Positions 55,605 through 64,000 of a DNA stretch of 64,000 nt are shown piece by piece. The DNA comes from CBDDKZ01 sp965230415. Its GTDB lineage: Bacteria; Bacteroidota; Bacteroidia; Cytophagales; JAAEPT01. Location of the stretch: positions 5,208,001 to 5,272,000 of the forward strand of contig CBDDKZ010000005.1 in the NCBI GenBank assembly GCA_965230415.1, in the 5' to 3' direction. Both the position numbers and the translations under genes were made by a program. A model generated the notes under the pieces. It had not been told where the DNA came from and made no database searches. It saw only the letters and a list, made by a program, of their open reading frames with translations. Within the stretch, counting starts at the first letter, position 1. Each line of letters begins with the position of its first letter.

Positions 55605-56389
55605 TATAATTTTAAGTTAATTGAAAGGCTTAAGCCTAATAGATGATAATTATTAAAAGGGCGCTTTATACGTGTTCGGGATTTATTAGGAACATGTAGC
55701 CCCCGATAAGGTGACCATGGCGTATTAAACTCTTTTTGCAATGTATAAAACAAGCTCAGGTAAACGCCTTTCTGTATGCGCATTCTTAGTCCTGTTGTAA
55801 AGCGATAGCGATGCCAGCCATTGGGAGCCTGTTCTATATAATCTGCTCCATTTGGCAACACCTCCTCGTCCGGTAGCCAATAGGTAATCTCCGAACCACC
55901 TGAATAATAATATAGCTGATTTTTGATGTATGGAGAAATACGCAACGGCCATTTTTTGTTGTAATACTTCCATTTATTAGTTAACAACACTCTAGATGAA
56001 AACTTTTGTAAGCCAGGTCTGTAATTCTCATAACGTATTGTATTCGCCATGCGAAGAGCCCCAAGCTTCAACTTGTACGTCGCCGCAACGTGAACCCTCC
56101 AATAATTGAACGAAGACCTTTGACCGTAAATAGTACTGCGCGCCGTTCCCAGCGTGCCGGAAATCGCTTCACCAAACTTGTGATTGAAAGACAACTCATT
56201 TTGCATAAAACCTAAGGCATAAGAATCTACTTCAAATGATGACAGGTGTTTGGCCGAAATAATATTACTTCGACTCAATTTAATATTGAAGCTTGTCAGG
56301 TACCAGTGCTTGCTATCCTGAGACAAGTCCTGTCCCATGCATGAGACACCAAAAAAAAACAGTAAATTGAAAATTATTATTATCCTCAT
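55601..56389 (-). CDS. Outer-membrane protein, DUF2490-like
   Basis: Start chosen at 56389 ('MRIIIIFNLLFFFGVSCMGQ') because it gives a standard signal peptide; an upstream ATG at 56488 would add 33 non-signal residues. The mature protein of about 240 residues has many alternating strands with aromatic ends ('SFNYWRVHVAATYKLKLG', 'WHRYRFTTGLRMRIQKGVYL') and finishes 'LGLSLSINLKLY', consistent with a beta-barrel and similar in style to DUF2490 proteins. It is the first gene of the four-gene operon (overlap 4 bp with the NTPase). It may provide the outer-membrane exit or entry for the same substrate, which is inference. Confidence 0.75.
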   Translation of the reverse strand: MRIIIIFNLLFFFGVSCMGQDLSQDSKHWYLTSFNIKLSRSNIISAKHLSSFEVDSYALGFMQNELSFNHKFGEAISGTLGTARSTIYGQRSSFNYWRVHVAATYKLKLGALRMANTIRYENYRPGLQKFSSRVLLTNKWKYYNKKWPLRISPYIKNQLYYYSGGSEITYWLPDEEVLPNGADYIEQAPNGWHRYRFTTGLRMRIQKGVYLSLFYTLQKEFNTPWSPYRGLHVPNKSRTRIKRPFNNYHLLGLSLSINLKLY

Positions 56390-56604
56390 TGAGCTTTGTT
56401 TATTGAGGAAACCTGAAGCTTGACATTTTACCCAACCCCCTTTCTTAAAAAACTTGCACAACGTACTCAGCAGAATCAAAAGCAGCATATTAGGTCCTTT
56501 TAATTCTGCTGCTGATATTGAAGTATTAAACGCCAGTTAGACTAGTAGAAAAAGTAGCTAATTGTTCTTTTTTATTATATTGATCGTCATTGCTGTACGG
56601 TTTC

Positions 56605-56612
56605 CAAATATA
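56605..56612 (-). promoter_or_regulatory. Candidate -7 box of four-gene operon
   Basis: On the minus strand TATATTTG fits TAnnTTTG exactly. It is 216 bp before the chosen start, and no TTTG -33 element is found at the right distance. Confidence 0.4.
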
Positions 56613-56670
56613 GCATTAACGAACAATAGTACATTTCCCATTTAACATACCCCCTAAAAAATAAGGCCCC

Positions 56671-57543
56671 ATGATTATTGATCATAAAAAAATAGCGTTC
56701 GAGGGTAAAATAATCTTTGAGTCTATCGTTTCCAATAGCTTGCAGCGATTAAGTTACCTTGCCCATAACGAGACCTGTTTTGTGCATTTAAAAAAAGGAG
56801 CGAACATTACGTATTCGTCCAGCCAAAAAACGGAAGTAGAGCAAGGGAACTTCACTTTGACCTCATCTGGGAATTTAATTATAAAAACAGTGCCAAATGA
56901 AGATGATGGTTTATTTCAGGCAACAATTATTCATTTCCCGAAAGAATTCATCCACAGTATATTCCACAATCAACTTCCGGATATTTTAAATCATCCGGAA
57001 TCGCAAAAAAACATGGAGATTCTTACTGCCCAACCCTGTGTAATTCTGGGCAATTATATCAATAGCATTCAGCTTTACCTTGAAAACCCACAAAGAATCA
57101 ATAAAGACCTATTGCATGTCAAAATTAAAGAAATACTGCTGTTGCTACTACAGTCGAAAAAAGGAAACGAGGTTGCCAGCTTATTAAAAACACTATTTGC
57201 AGATAGAACCGTGACATTTAAAGCTACGGTAGAGAGTCACCTTTATAATGATATTTCTTTGGAAGAAATGGCTTATTTATCAAACATGAGTCTATCCACC
57301 TTTAAAAGGAGGTTCAAAGAAGTTTTCAATACTACACCAGCACAATATATAACTGACAAAAGGTTGCTTAAGGCAAGGTCATTGCTGGAATTACCCGATT
57401 TAAGCATGAACGATATCACTGATCAAACCGGATTCAAAACGAGTAGTCATCTCTCCAGAAAATTCAAAGAGAAGTTTGGCTTATCACCGCGTGCATACCG
57501 TTTGAACCAAATAGACAAAAACATGGCCTTTAGCGATAACTGA
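56671..57543 (+). CDS. AraC family transcriptional regulator
   Basis: A 290-residue regulator. The N-terminal 160 residues form a likely sensing domain of strands with no recognised family. The C-terminal AraC DNA-binding domain (about 190-285) has both helix-turn-helix units: 'ISLEEMAYLSNMSLSTFKRR' and 'MNDITDQTGFKTSSHLSRKF', ending 'FGLSPRAYR'. It is divergent from the four-gene operon (282 bp between the starts used here) and is followed on the same strand by a DUF1330-like gene 80 bp downstream. It may control either neighbour; no binding site is identified. Its effector is unknown. Confidence 0.92.
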   Translation: MIIDHKKIAFEGKIIFESIVSNSLQRLSYLAHNETCFVHLKKGANITYSSSQKTEVEQGNFTLTSSGNLIIKTVPNEDDGLFQATIIHFPKEFIHSIFHNQLPDILNHPESQKNMEILTAQPCVILGNYINSIQLYLENPQRINKDLLHVKIKEILLLLLQSKKGNEVASLLKTLFADRTVTFKATVESHLYNDISLEEMAYLSNMSLSTFKRRFKEVFNTTPAQYITDKRLLKARSLLELPDLSMNDITDQTGFKTSSHLSRKFKEKFGLSPRAYRLNQIDKNMAFSDN

Positions 57544-57560
57544 ATCCTTTTCGTTGTCCA

Positions 57561-57568
57561 TAAATTTG
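57561..57568 (+). promoter_or_regulatory. Candidate -7 box of DUF1330-like gene
   Basis: TAAATTTG matches TAnnTTTG exactly and would start transcription about 50 bp before the ATG. No -33 TTTG is at the proper spacing. An AraC target here is plausible. Confidence 0.45.
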
Positions 57569-57623
57569 TAATGACAAAACAGGTTTCAAAAACCGCTTTA
57601 CGAATACTAAAATTATAACAATT

Positions 57624-57929
57624 ATGGAAAACAGTAAATCCTATTTAGTAATCACGGCCATAGTGAATAAAGTGCACATCGCCGAGCTTCAAACATATCT
57701 CAGTGGTGTTATGCAGGTTTTCGAGAAAAATGGAGGTAAACCTACCGGTAGGTTTAAGACTATGGAGCAGCTTTCGGGAGATGACAGTCCAGAGCTAACC
57801 GCAATTATCGCTTTTCCCGATGCTAAAACCATAAGCGACATGGTAAAGGGAGATGATTTCCTGGCTTTAACCGACATCAGAGCCCGTGTTTTTAGCAAGC
57901 TTAATACTATGATTTGTACTGAACTTTAA
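57624..57929 (+). CDS. DUF1330-like small protein
   Basis: A 101-residue single-domain protein. 'SYLVITAIVNK', 'FEKNGGKPTGRFKTMEQL' and 'LTAIIAFPDAKTISDMVKGD' fit the dimeric alpha-beta barrel of DUF1330, whose members have no settled function. No signal peptide is present. It follows the AraC regulator on the same strand, after 80 bp that contain a candidate -7 box, and ends before a hairpin that may terminate it. A stress or small-molecule response role is possible. Confidence 0.8.
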   Translation: MENSKSYLVITAIVNKVHIAELQTYLSGVMQVFEKNGGKPTGRFKTMEQLSGDDSPELTAIIAFPDAKTISDMVKGDDFLALTDIRARVFSKLNTMICTEL

Positions 57930-57974
57930 AGCATCTGAGCTTGAAAGCACGGCCAATATTACTATTTTCAAATG

Positions 57975-58005
57975 GCTGACACCTGTAATAGTGTCAGCTA
58001 TTTAA
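57975..58005 (+). terminator. Possible terminator after DUF1330-like gene
   Basis: An 8-bp perfect stem (GCTGACAC with GTGTCAGC, 57975-57998) with an 8-nt loop is followed by a weak T-rich tail (TATTTAAT). The tail is poor, so efficiency is doubtful. Confidence 0.5.
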
Positions 58006-58117
58006 TACTGATTAACAAGTACTACTTAAAATGTGGATATCAATATGCACGAGTAGTTCAAATTGATGACAACAATTTTTATATTTCGAGTTGAGCTAAA
58101 ACCTTAATTTTCAACTC

Positions 58118-60493
58118 TTGAAAGTTTGTATTGCCGAAAAACCCAGTGTAGCAAAAGAAATAGCCCAGGTATTAGGGGCAAAAAGCAGAAAAGATGGTTA
58201 CTTTGAAGGTAATGGCTATCAAATCACCTGGACCTTTGGTCACTTGTGTACCCTCAAAGAACCACAAGACTACCACGAGTCACTCAAAAAATGGCGTATC
58301 AATAGTTTACCAATTATTCCTCCAAAATTCGGCATCAAACTCATTGCTAATAATGGTGTTAAAAAGCAATTTGAAACGATCAAAAAATTAGTCGCCAATG
58401 CAGAGGAAGTCATAAACTGCGGGGATGCCGGCCAGGAAGGTGAACTCATTCAGCGCTGGGTATTGCAAAAGGCCCAATGCCAGGTGCCTATCAAAAGGTT
58501 ATGGATCTCTTCACTCACTACTGAGGCCATACGTGGAGGATTCCAAGACTTAAAAGAAGGCACTGATTACGACAAATTATACTGGGCGGGTAGTTCCCGG
58601 GCTATTGGCGACTGGCTTTTAGGAATCAACGCCACACGCCTCTATACGCTGAAATACGGCGAATTTGGCAATCTCTTATCCATTGGTCGTGTGCAAACTC
58701 CTACCCTTGCCATGATCGTCGATCGCCACCACGAAATCACCAATTTCAAATCCAAAACCTATTGGGAACTGATCACACTTTATAAAAAGGCGAAATTCAA
58801 TTGTCAGGAAGGAAAGATTGAAGATAAAGCCAAAGCAGAACAATTACTGTACAGTGTGCAGGGACATGAGCTTGAAATTAAATCTTTTGAACGTAAAGAG
58901 GGGAAAGAATCTGCTCCAAAGCTTTTTGATCTTACTTCTTTGCAGGTAGCTTGCAATAAAAAAATAGCACTTTCGGCGGATGAAACCTTAAAAATAGCCC
59001 AACAACTTTATGAAAGAAAATTTATCACCTACCCACGTGTGGACACCAGGTACCTTCCGGAAGATATCTACCCCACTATCGAAGGCATATTAAAATCCAT
59101 GCACAGTTATAGTGAATTAGCAAAACCGCTTATTGGTCAGCCTATTCGCAAATCAAAAAACGTTTTTAATGACAAAAAAATCACCGATCACCATGCCATC
59201 ATCCCTACAAATGTAACTGCAGGCAACCTGGGACATCAGGAACAAAAGGTATACGACCTCATTGCTAAAAACTTCCTAGCCAATTTCTACCCCGATTGTA
59301 AAGTATCCAAAACAACGGTTTTGGCAGAAAGCAATTCCATTCCGTTTAAAGCTACTGGTAAAGAAATTATTGAACCGGGATGGAGACATGTTTATGGTAA
59401 AGAAAAGGTAGAAGAAGAAAGCGATAAAAAGAAAGGAGAAGAAAGCGAAGACAACCAAATACTCCCCGATTTCACCGTTGGTGAGCGCGGGCCTCATGAT
59501 CCTAAACTGGATGAAAAACAAACTAAAGCACCCAAATTATACACCGAGGCAACTTTGCTGCGCGCTATGGAAACGGCGGGAAAAAAAGTGGATGATGAAG
59601 AAATGAGGGAGCTCATGAAAGAAAATGGAATCGGGCGTCCATCGACCAGGGCCAACATAATAGAAACCCTTTTTAGAAGGAAATACATCATTAAAAAGCG
59701 TAAAAACCTGATCCCTACCACCACCGGTATTGAGCTCATTGCAACGATCAACAACGATTTATTAAAATCGGCAGAACTGACAGGCACGTGGGAACGCCAC
59801 CTGCGCCAAATAGAAAGTGGTGAATACGAAGTAGGTCAGTTTATGAGCGACATGAAAGAAATGGTCTTTAACCTGGTGAAAGAAGTGCGTTATGATAATG
59901 CCACTAAAAGGATCGGTACTCCCGAAGAGCCAAAGAAACAATCGGTCAAAAAAGAAATAAAGGAAGTAGCACTGACTTGTCCGAAATGTGGGAAAGGCAA
60001 TATGCTTAAAGGAAAACAGGCTTATGGCTGCTCGCTTTTTAAAACAACATGTCAATTTACCATCCCTTTTGAACATTTTGGAAAAAAACTAAGCGACACA
60101 CAACTAAAGTCACTGATCACAAAAAAAGCAACAGGCAGCATAAAAGGTTTAGTTCTGGACGACAAAAAGGTAGAAGGTCGTGTAAAAATCAATGAGCACC
60201 TGCAATTTGAATTAGAAGTAAAAGAAGCCGAAAAACTCACTTGCCCAGCCTGTAAACAAGGTACCTTACTTAAAGGCAACAGAGCATATGGGTGTTCACA
60301 ATACAAAAGCGGGTGCAAATTTGTCGTGCCATTTACATACATGGAAAAAAAACTTAGCGACAGTCAACTAAAGCAACTGGTAGTTAGAGGACGAACGAGT
60401 GTCATTAAAAAATTCAAAGATAGCGCCGGAAACAGCGTAGACGGACGATTATTCCTTAACAGCGACAATCGCATAAGCTTCGAAAAATCGTAG
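58118..60493 (+). CDS. topB: DNA topoisomerase III
   Basis: A 791-residue type IA topoisomerase. It starts with TTG, giving 'MKVCIAEKPSVAKEIAQVLG', the normal family N-terminus, and no upstream ATG gives that. The Toprim part has 'CGDAGQEGELI'; the active-site Tyr is 305 in 'KFITYPRVDTRYLP'. After the core ('GIGRPSTRANIIETL') come two related C-terminal zinc-finger-like repeats with Cys621/Cys624 ('CPKCGKGNMLKG') and Cys709/Cys712 ('CPACKQGTLLKG'), each followed by two more Cys. A Lys/Glu-rich insertion (about 430-450) is also seen. It relaxes negatively supercoiled or decatenates DNA. The long leader lacks a clear promoter. Confidence 0.95.
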   Translation: MKVCIAEKPSVAKEIAQVLGAKSRKDGYFEGNGYQITWTFGHLCTLKEPQDYHESLKKWRINSLPIIPPKFGIKLIANNGVKKQFETIKKLVANAEEVINCGDAGQEGELIQRWVLQKAQCQVPIKRLWISSLTTEAIRGGFQDLKEGTDYDKLYWAGSSRAIGDWLLGINATRLYTLKYGEFGNLLSIGRVQTPTLAMIVDRHHEITNFKSKTYWELITLYKKAKFNCQEGKIEDKAKAEQLLYSVQGHELEIKSFERKEGKESAPKLFDLTSLQVACNKKIALSADETLKIAQQLYERKFITYPRVDTRYLPEDIYPTIEGILKSMHSYSELAKPLIGQPIRKSKNVFNDKKITDHHAIIPTNVTAGNLGHQEQKVYDLIAKNFLANFYPDCKVSKTTVLAESNSIPFKATGKEIIEPGWRHVYGKEKVEEESDKKKGEESEDNQILPDFTVGERGPHDPKLDEKQTKAPKLYTEATLLRAMETAGKKVDDEEMRELMKENGIGRPSTRANIIETLFRRKYIIKKRKNLIPTTTGIELIATINNDLLKSAELTGTWERHLRQIESGEYEVGQFMSDMKEMVFNLVKEVRYDNATKRIGTPEEPKKQSVKKEIKEVALTCPKCGKGNMLKGKQAYGCSLFKTTCQFTIPFEHFGKKLSDTQLKSLITKKATGSIKGLVLDDKKVEGRVKINEHLQFELEVKEAEKLTCPACKQGTLLKGNRAYGCSQYKSGCKFVVPFTYMEKKLSDSQLKQLVVRGRTSVIKKFKDSAGNSVDGRLFLNSDNRISFEKS

Positions 60494-60620
60494 ATTACAA
60501 GCACCGATACTATTTTCAATTACCGGGTTACAATTGCACATTTTTCACTATTAAGTTGTATATTAGAAGTCAATTTGTCTAACGACCCAACTGTTCATCG
60601 ACCCGATTAATATTCACTCT

Positions 60621-60651
60621 AAGTGGTTAATACATTTAGTATGAACTACTT
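60621..60651 (+). promoter_or_regulatory. Inverted repeat overlapping GH81 promoter
   Basis: Two 13-bp arms (AAGTGGTTAATAC and GTATGAACTACTT, 11 of 13 pairs) flank a 5-base centre. A near -7 box TACATTTA (60631-60638) lies across the centre, about 30 bp before the GH81 ATG. It may be an operator or a hairpin in the leader. Confidence 0.5.
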
Positions 60652-60669
60652 AATAAACTTAAAACTACA

Positions 60670-63600
60670 ATGCCCAAAATAAGTTATGCGCTTAGCATCT
60701 TTCTGTTTTTCCTAATCTCCGTAAGTAAGGCACAAATTTCTAACGGCTCGGGTAGTTATGCCATTACCACGAGTGGACCTCCATCCAGTGAAGGCCCTTT
60801 TGTGACGGCTAATTTTGACAAACCTATTATGACCACCGACTGGTGGACATCTATACTCTGGAGCCATTGGCAAAACCCTTCCGGTTTTTCTAACATCCTT
60901 CACCCACAGCCTTTTTCGGCACAGTGTACAGCAAATGGACTTACAATTGGCTACGCCAATACGCCGAATATTTTTAACGGCAATGCCGGTACATCATTTG
61001 ACAACAACTACAATTACGATTATACAGCCGACATCACCGTCGGACTAGAGGGAGTAACATTTACAGAAACGAATGTAGAAGACTATTCGGACTGGGATGT
61101 GCTCGCCAACTGGCAATCAGGTTCAGACATACTTCGTGCCAGAATGGGACATGGTTTTACTTATACCTATTTCACAAAATCCGGTAATAAAAATGTAACC
61201 ATAAGCACTTCGGCCAATGTGAGTATAGAGGGCAATGCACTAAGAATCACAGAAGGCAACAAACACTACGCGGTATTCGCACCTACAGGCGCTACCTGGT
61301 CGGGAAGCAATGGCAGCTACCAATCTTCACTTGATGGAGAGAATTATTGGTCTGTGGCTCTACTCCCCGACGACAGCGATGCTACTTTCAACAATTTTGA
61401 GCAATATGCCTTTGCCTTTATTAGCAAAACCGAAGTCACCTATCAGGTAGACATCCCTAACGGCAAAATACATACGGATTTTAATGTCACTTACGACAAT
61501 AAAGAAGGTAATGCGTCGGCAAGCTACTTCGCCCTCTACAGGCATCAATGGTTACACACCAACCAGGTGAACACCAATTACACCTATGTATCGCCACGTG
61601 GGGCTATGAAAGTAGTGGAAGGCAACAATTTTTCCACGACTATGGATAATATCGGGAGTCTCCCCTTACTACCCACAACATCTGGAAGTTACAACGAAGC
61701 GACGCTCAGCCAGTTAGTAACTGAGTTTGCAAACAGGCCTTCTTATAACTGCCAGGGAACGGGATGCAATAGCAGCTATTACGGAAACTATACCATGGGC
61801 CGCTTTTTAATCCAGGCCGGACAAGTTGCACTTATAGCCAACGAAATCGGAGACAACACTTCCAGAGACAAAATTGTGAACTGGATGAAAGACGAACTGG
61901 AAGACTTCTTCACTTTCTCCAATGATGGCCGTTACCTTGCTTACAATGAAACATGGGACATTACTATCAACATGAGTGAAAATATCGAACACTGCTCGAT
62001 CGAATGCCTTAACGATCGCAACATCCAATATGGCTATTGGGTAAGAGCTGCTGCCATTGTAGCTCAATTTAATACCGGCTGGGCCAATGACCAGCAATGG
62101 GGGCCAATGGTTGACATGTACATTAAGGACGTTGCTAACTTTGACCGGAGTGACGACATGTTCCCTTTCATGCGTAACTTTGATGTTTATGCCGGGCATT
62201 CATGGGCACTGGGCTTCTCCGATTTGCCGGAGGGCGCCGATCAGGAATCGTCTTCGGAATCTTTGAATTTTGCGAGTGCACTCATCTATTACGGACAGAT
62301 AACAGGAAGACAGGAATATGTAGAACAAGGTATGTGGCTATATACGACAGAAGTGGTGGGCACAGAACAATATTGGTTTGACGTAGAAGAAGAGGTATTC
62401 CCAGACGGTTTTTACCCGGAAATGCTTGGTCTGATACGCTCATCGGGTGGGTTTTATCAACTATGGTGGCAGCTGCTTCCAGAACACGTACTTATGGTGA
62501 ACTGTTTCCCCTGGACAGGTGGAGCACTCTACCTGGGCCGCTTCCCCGACGCCTGCCAGCGTATCTATGAATGGATTGAAACAGGCGCAGGAAACAACGG
62601 GCACACTAAATGGCATGGCTACCTGTGGCCTTACCTGGCACTTTACGATGCGGACAGGGCCGTCAGTGAATATAATGCACTGAACTATGATTATGATATC
62701 GAAATCGAAGCCGAAGCGAATAATTACTACTGGCTTTATACCATGCAGAAAGCGGGTCAAATTGATCGCAGCATCACTTCGAATGTAGCTTCTTCGCTTG
62801 TATTTAACAATAATGGGCATAAAATGTATGCCGTATTTAACCCTCCGGGTGCCGGACAACGTTTTGTCGATTTCTCAGATGGCAATCGCTTCGACTGTCC
62901 TGACAATGTACTGATATTCTTTGATGAGGACGATGCTGTTCCGGTAGAAGACTGTGCCGGCGTGGAAGGAGGAAGCGCTTACATCGATGCCTGCGGCGAA
63001 TGTGTTGGTGGCACTACCGGGAAAGACCCCTGCCCTACCGATTGCCAGGGAGTTCCCAACGGAAATGCTTACCTCGACAACTGTGATCGTTGCGTGGGAG
63101 GAACAACGAACCTGGAACCATGCACGCAAGACTGTAACGACGAATGGGGAGGCACAGCCTTTATAGACTCCTGCAACATTTGCGTGGGAGGAAGCACGGG
63201 GAAAGCCCCCTGTGTCATAGATTGTAATGGCGACATTAACGGCGGTGCGTTTATCGACGGTTGTGGAGAATGTGTTGGAGGTAACACGGGTAAAGAAGCC
63301 TGTTTAGCGGCTTTATTCACTGCAAACACCTATCAGGCTGCGCCAAATGAGCAAGTTACTTTTAGCGATGAAAGCGCCGGAGATAATATCGTCTCATACA
63401 GCTGGGATTTTGGCCTTGATGCCGACCCTGAAACCGCAACAGGCATAGGTCCGCACAATGTCACCTACAGCACCACAGGTGTAAAAACCATTACACTAAC
63501 AATAACAACTTCACAGGGGCACAGCGATAGCTATTCAAGAAATATAAATATCGCCGCCGCCAGTTGCGACGCTGCCTATGTCAACGATTTTAGCGATGGC

Positions 63601-64000
63601 ATCCCTACCATGAACTCCTATGAGCAATTCACTAATACAAACCGTAATAATCAGTTGCCAAGCAGTGCATTATCCTTCAGTGCAGGTGACAATAGCTTAT
63701 TAATCACAGCCGACGGTTCGGAAAATGCCTCAGCCGTAATGGCACTGGGTGCTAACCTCAACATCCAAAGTGATCCCCGTCTTATGGTAAAAGTGAGAGC
63801 TTCTAAAGAAATGGCATTGCGTATTACTATCAGAGACATTAATAACACCACGGCCTTAACAGACGACCTGCAAGAGGCCCCTAATTCCTTCGACTTGATC
63901 GTAAATACAGAATGGCAGGAGTTTACAATAAACTTTGAAGGCAATTTCATGGACTCGTGGATTTTTACCGGAAATGCGCTAAATCCTCAGAGCATCACAC
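60670..64000 (+). CDS. Secreted GH81-type endo-beta-1,3-glucanase, 3' end missing
   Basis: The reading frame is open from 60670 to the window edge (1,110 codons). Signal peptide 1-22 ('LISVSKAQ') is followed by an N-terminal strand-rich domain and an alpha/alpha-barrel-like part with 'AGHSWALGFSDLPEGADQES' and the Ser/Glu-rich 'QESSSESLN' (about 508-531), the landmark of family GH81, which cleaves beta-1,3-glucans such as laminarin or fungal wall glucan. Residues about 760-877 hold four Cys-rich units; about 881-962 is a PKD domain; and the tail resembles a carbohydrate-binding module before the cut. A T9SS C-terminal signal is expected but outside the window. It is likely secreted to use algal or fungal glucan. 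Confidence 0.9.
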   Translation, partial: MPKISYALSIFLFFLISVSKAQISNGSGSYAITTSGPPSSEGPFVTANFDKPIMTTDWWTSILWSHWQNPSGFSNILHPQPFSAQCTANGLTIGYANTPNIFNGNAGTSFDNNYNYDYTADITVGLEGVTFTETNVEDYSDWDVLANWQSGSDILRARMGHGFTYTYFTKSGNKNVTISTSANVSIEGNALRITEGNKHYAVFAPTGATWSGSNGSYQSSLDGENYWSVALLPDDSDATFNNFEQYAFAFISKTEVTYQVDIPNGKIHTDFNVTYDNKEGNASASYFALYRHQWLHTNQVNTNYTYVSPRGAMKVVEGNNFSTTMDNIGSLPLLPTTSGSYNEATLSQLVTEFANRPSYNCQGTGCNSSYYGNYTMGRFLIQAGQVALIANEIGDNTSRDKIVNWMKDELEDFFTFSNDGRYLAYNETWDITINMSENIEHCSIECLNDRNIQYGYWVRAAAIVAQFNTGWANDQQWGPMVDMYIKDVANFDRSDDMFPFMRNFDVYAGHSWALGFSDLPEGADQESSSESLNFASALIYYGQITGRQEYVEQGMWLYTTEVVGTEQYWFDVEEEVFPDGFYPEMLGLIRSSGGFYQLWWQLLPEHVLMVNCFPWTGGALYLGRFPDACQRIYEWIETGAGNNGHTKWHGYLWPYLALYDADRAVSEYNALNYDYDIEIEAEANNYYWLYTMQKAGQIDRSITSNVASSLVFNNNGHKMYAVFNPPGAGQRFVDFSDGNRFDCPDNVLIFFDEDDAVPVEDCAGVEGGSAYIDACGECVGGTTGKDPCPTDCQGVPNGNAYLDNCDRCVGGTTNLEPCTQDCNDEWGGTAFIDSCNICVGGSTGKAPCVIDCNGDINGGAFIDGCGECVGGNTGKEACLAALFTANTYQAAPNEQVTFSDESAGDNIVSYSWDFGLDADPETATGIGPHNVTYSTTGVKTITLTITTSQGHSDSYSRNINIAAASCDAAYVNDFSDGIPTMNSYEQFTNTNRNNQLPSSALSFSAGDNSLLITADGSENASAVMALGANLNIQSDPRLMVKVRASKEMALRITIRDINNTTALTDDLQEAPNSFDLIVNTEWQEFTINFEGNFMDSWIFTGNALNPQSIT
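62950..63300 (+). repeat. Four Cys-rich calcium-type repeats
   Basis: Within the GH81 protein four units of about 29 residues occur in a row, each of the form 'DC.(G/D)...GGAF(I/L)D.C..CVGG.TGK..C'. They are related to thrombospondin type 3-like, calcium-binding linkers often seen between domains of secreted Bacteroidota enzymes. Confidence 0.85.

Noticed and set aside
57582..57598. Small hairpin before the DUF1330-like gene as a riboswitch
   Set aside because: The stem is only five base pairs, without conserved elements of any known riboswitch.
1..64000. tRNA or rRNA genes
   Set aside because: I scanned by eye for cloverleaf and rRNA signatures in the gaps and found none; a tRNAscan run would settle it.

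Overview
The window is an AT-rich chromosomal segment from a Bacteroidota bacterium, most likely a gliding or predatory-type Cytophagales relative. Supporting signs are a giant secreted protein with a type IX secretion (T9SS) 'gliding motility-associated' C-terminal domain, a PorP/SprF-type partner, a FecI/FecR/TonB-receptor triad with an STN domain, CarboxypepD-type TonB receptors, and -33/-7 promoters of the TTTG / TAnnTTTG kind. The species is not identifiable by eye. I see no rRNA, tRNA, CRISPR array, insertion sequence or prophage.

Left third (1-27.8 kb): an AlgI-type MBOAT O-acyltransferase is followed by the start of its probable AlgJ/AlgX-like partner, cut by the window edge. Next comes a 21-kb gene for a 7,003-residue surface protein. 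It has five beta-helix modules, an FG-GAP propeller, about 43 Ig-like repeats arranged mostly in an A-B-C triplet order, a PKD domain and a T9SS C-terminal domain. A PorP/SprF gene lies 15 bp downstream. A PorE-like TPR/PD40 protein with a SPOR-like tail is transcribed divergently, so this looks like a dedicated adhesin, exporter and envelope-anchor set. An exported protein of unknown function follows.

Middle (28-47.6 kb): a group III truncated haemoglobin, small unknown genes, and a 470-residue protein with an injection-system-type leader and a C-terminal polymorphic-toxin-like domain. Two tandem perfect DnaA boxes lie just beyond its 3' end. Then come a LuxR-type regulator with a degenerate receiver, a P2-type cation ATPase, an M1 peptidase apparently fused to an outer-membrane barrel, a TonB-dependent receptor, a small STAS-like protein, a frameshifted cupin, a small outer-membrane protein, and a divergent oxyR-katG peroxide module in which KatG carries a lipoprotein signal. 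A lipoprotein beta-propeller closes the region.

Right third (47.7-64 kb): a FecI-FecR-TonB-receptor cell-surface signalling operon is convergent with a tightly overlapping four-gene operon (outer-membrane protein, P-loop NTPase, ABC exporter, periplasmic isoaspartyl peptidase) whose combined function I cannot name. After these come an AraC regulator with a DUF1330-like protein, DNA topoisomerase III (TTG start), and a secreted GH81-type endo-beta-1,3-glucanase with Cys-rich repeats and a PKD domain, cut by the right edge.

The strongest candidates for something undescribed are the giant triplet-repeat adhesin locus, the injection-system-like toxin, the four-gene ABC/isoaspartyl-peptidase operon and the barrel-fused M1 peptidase.
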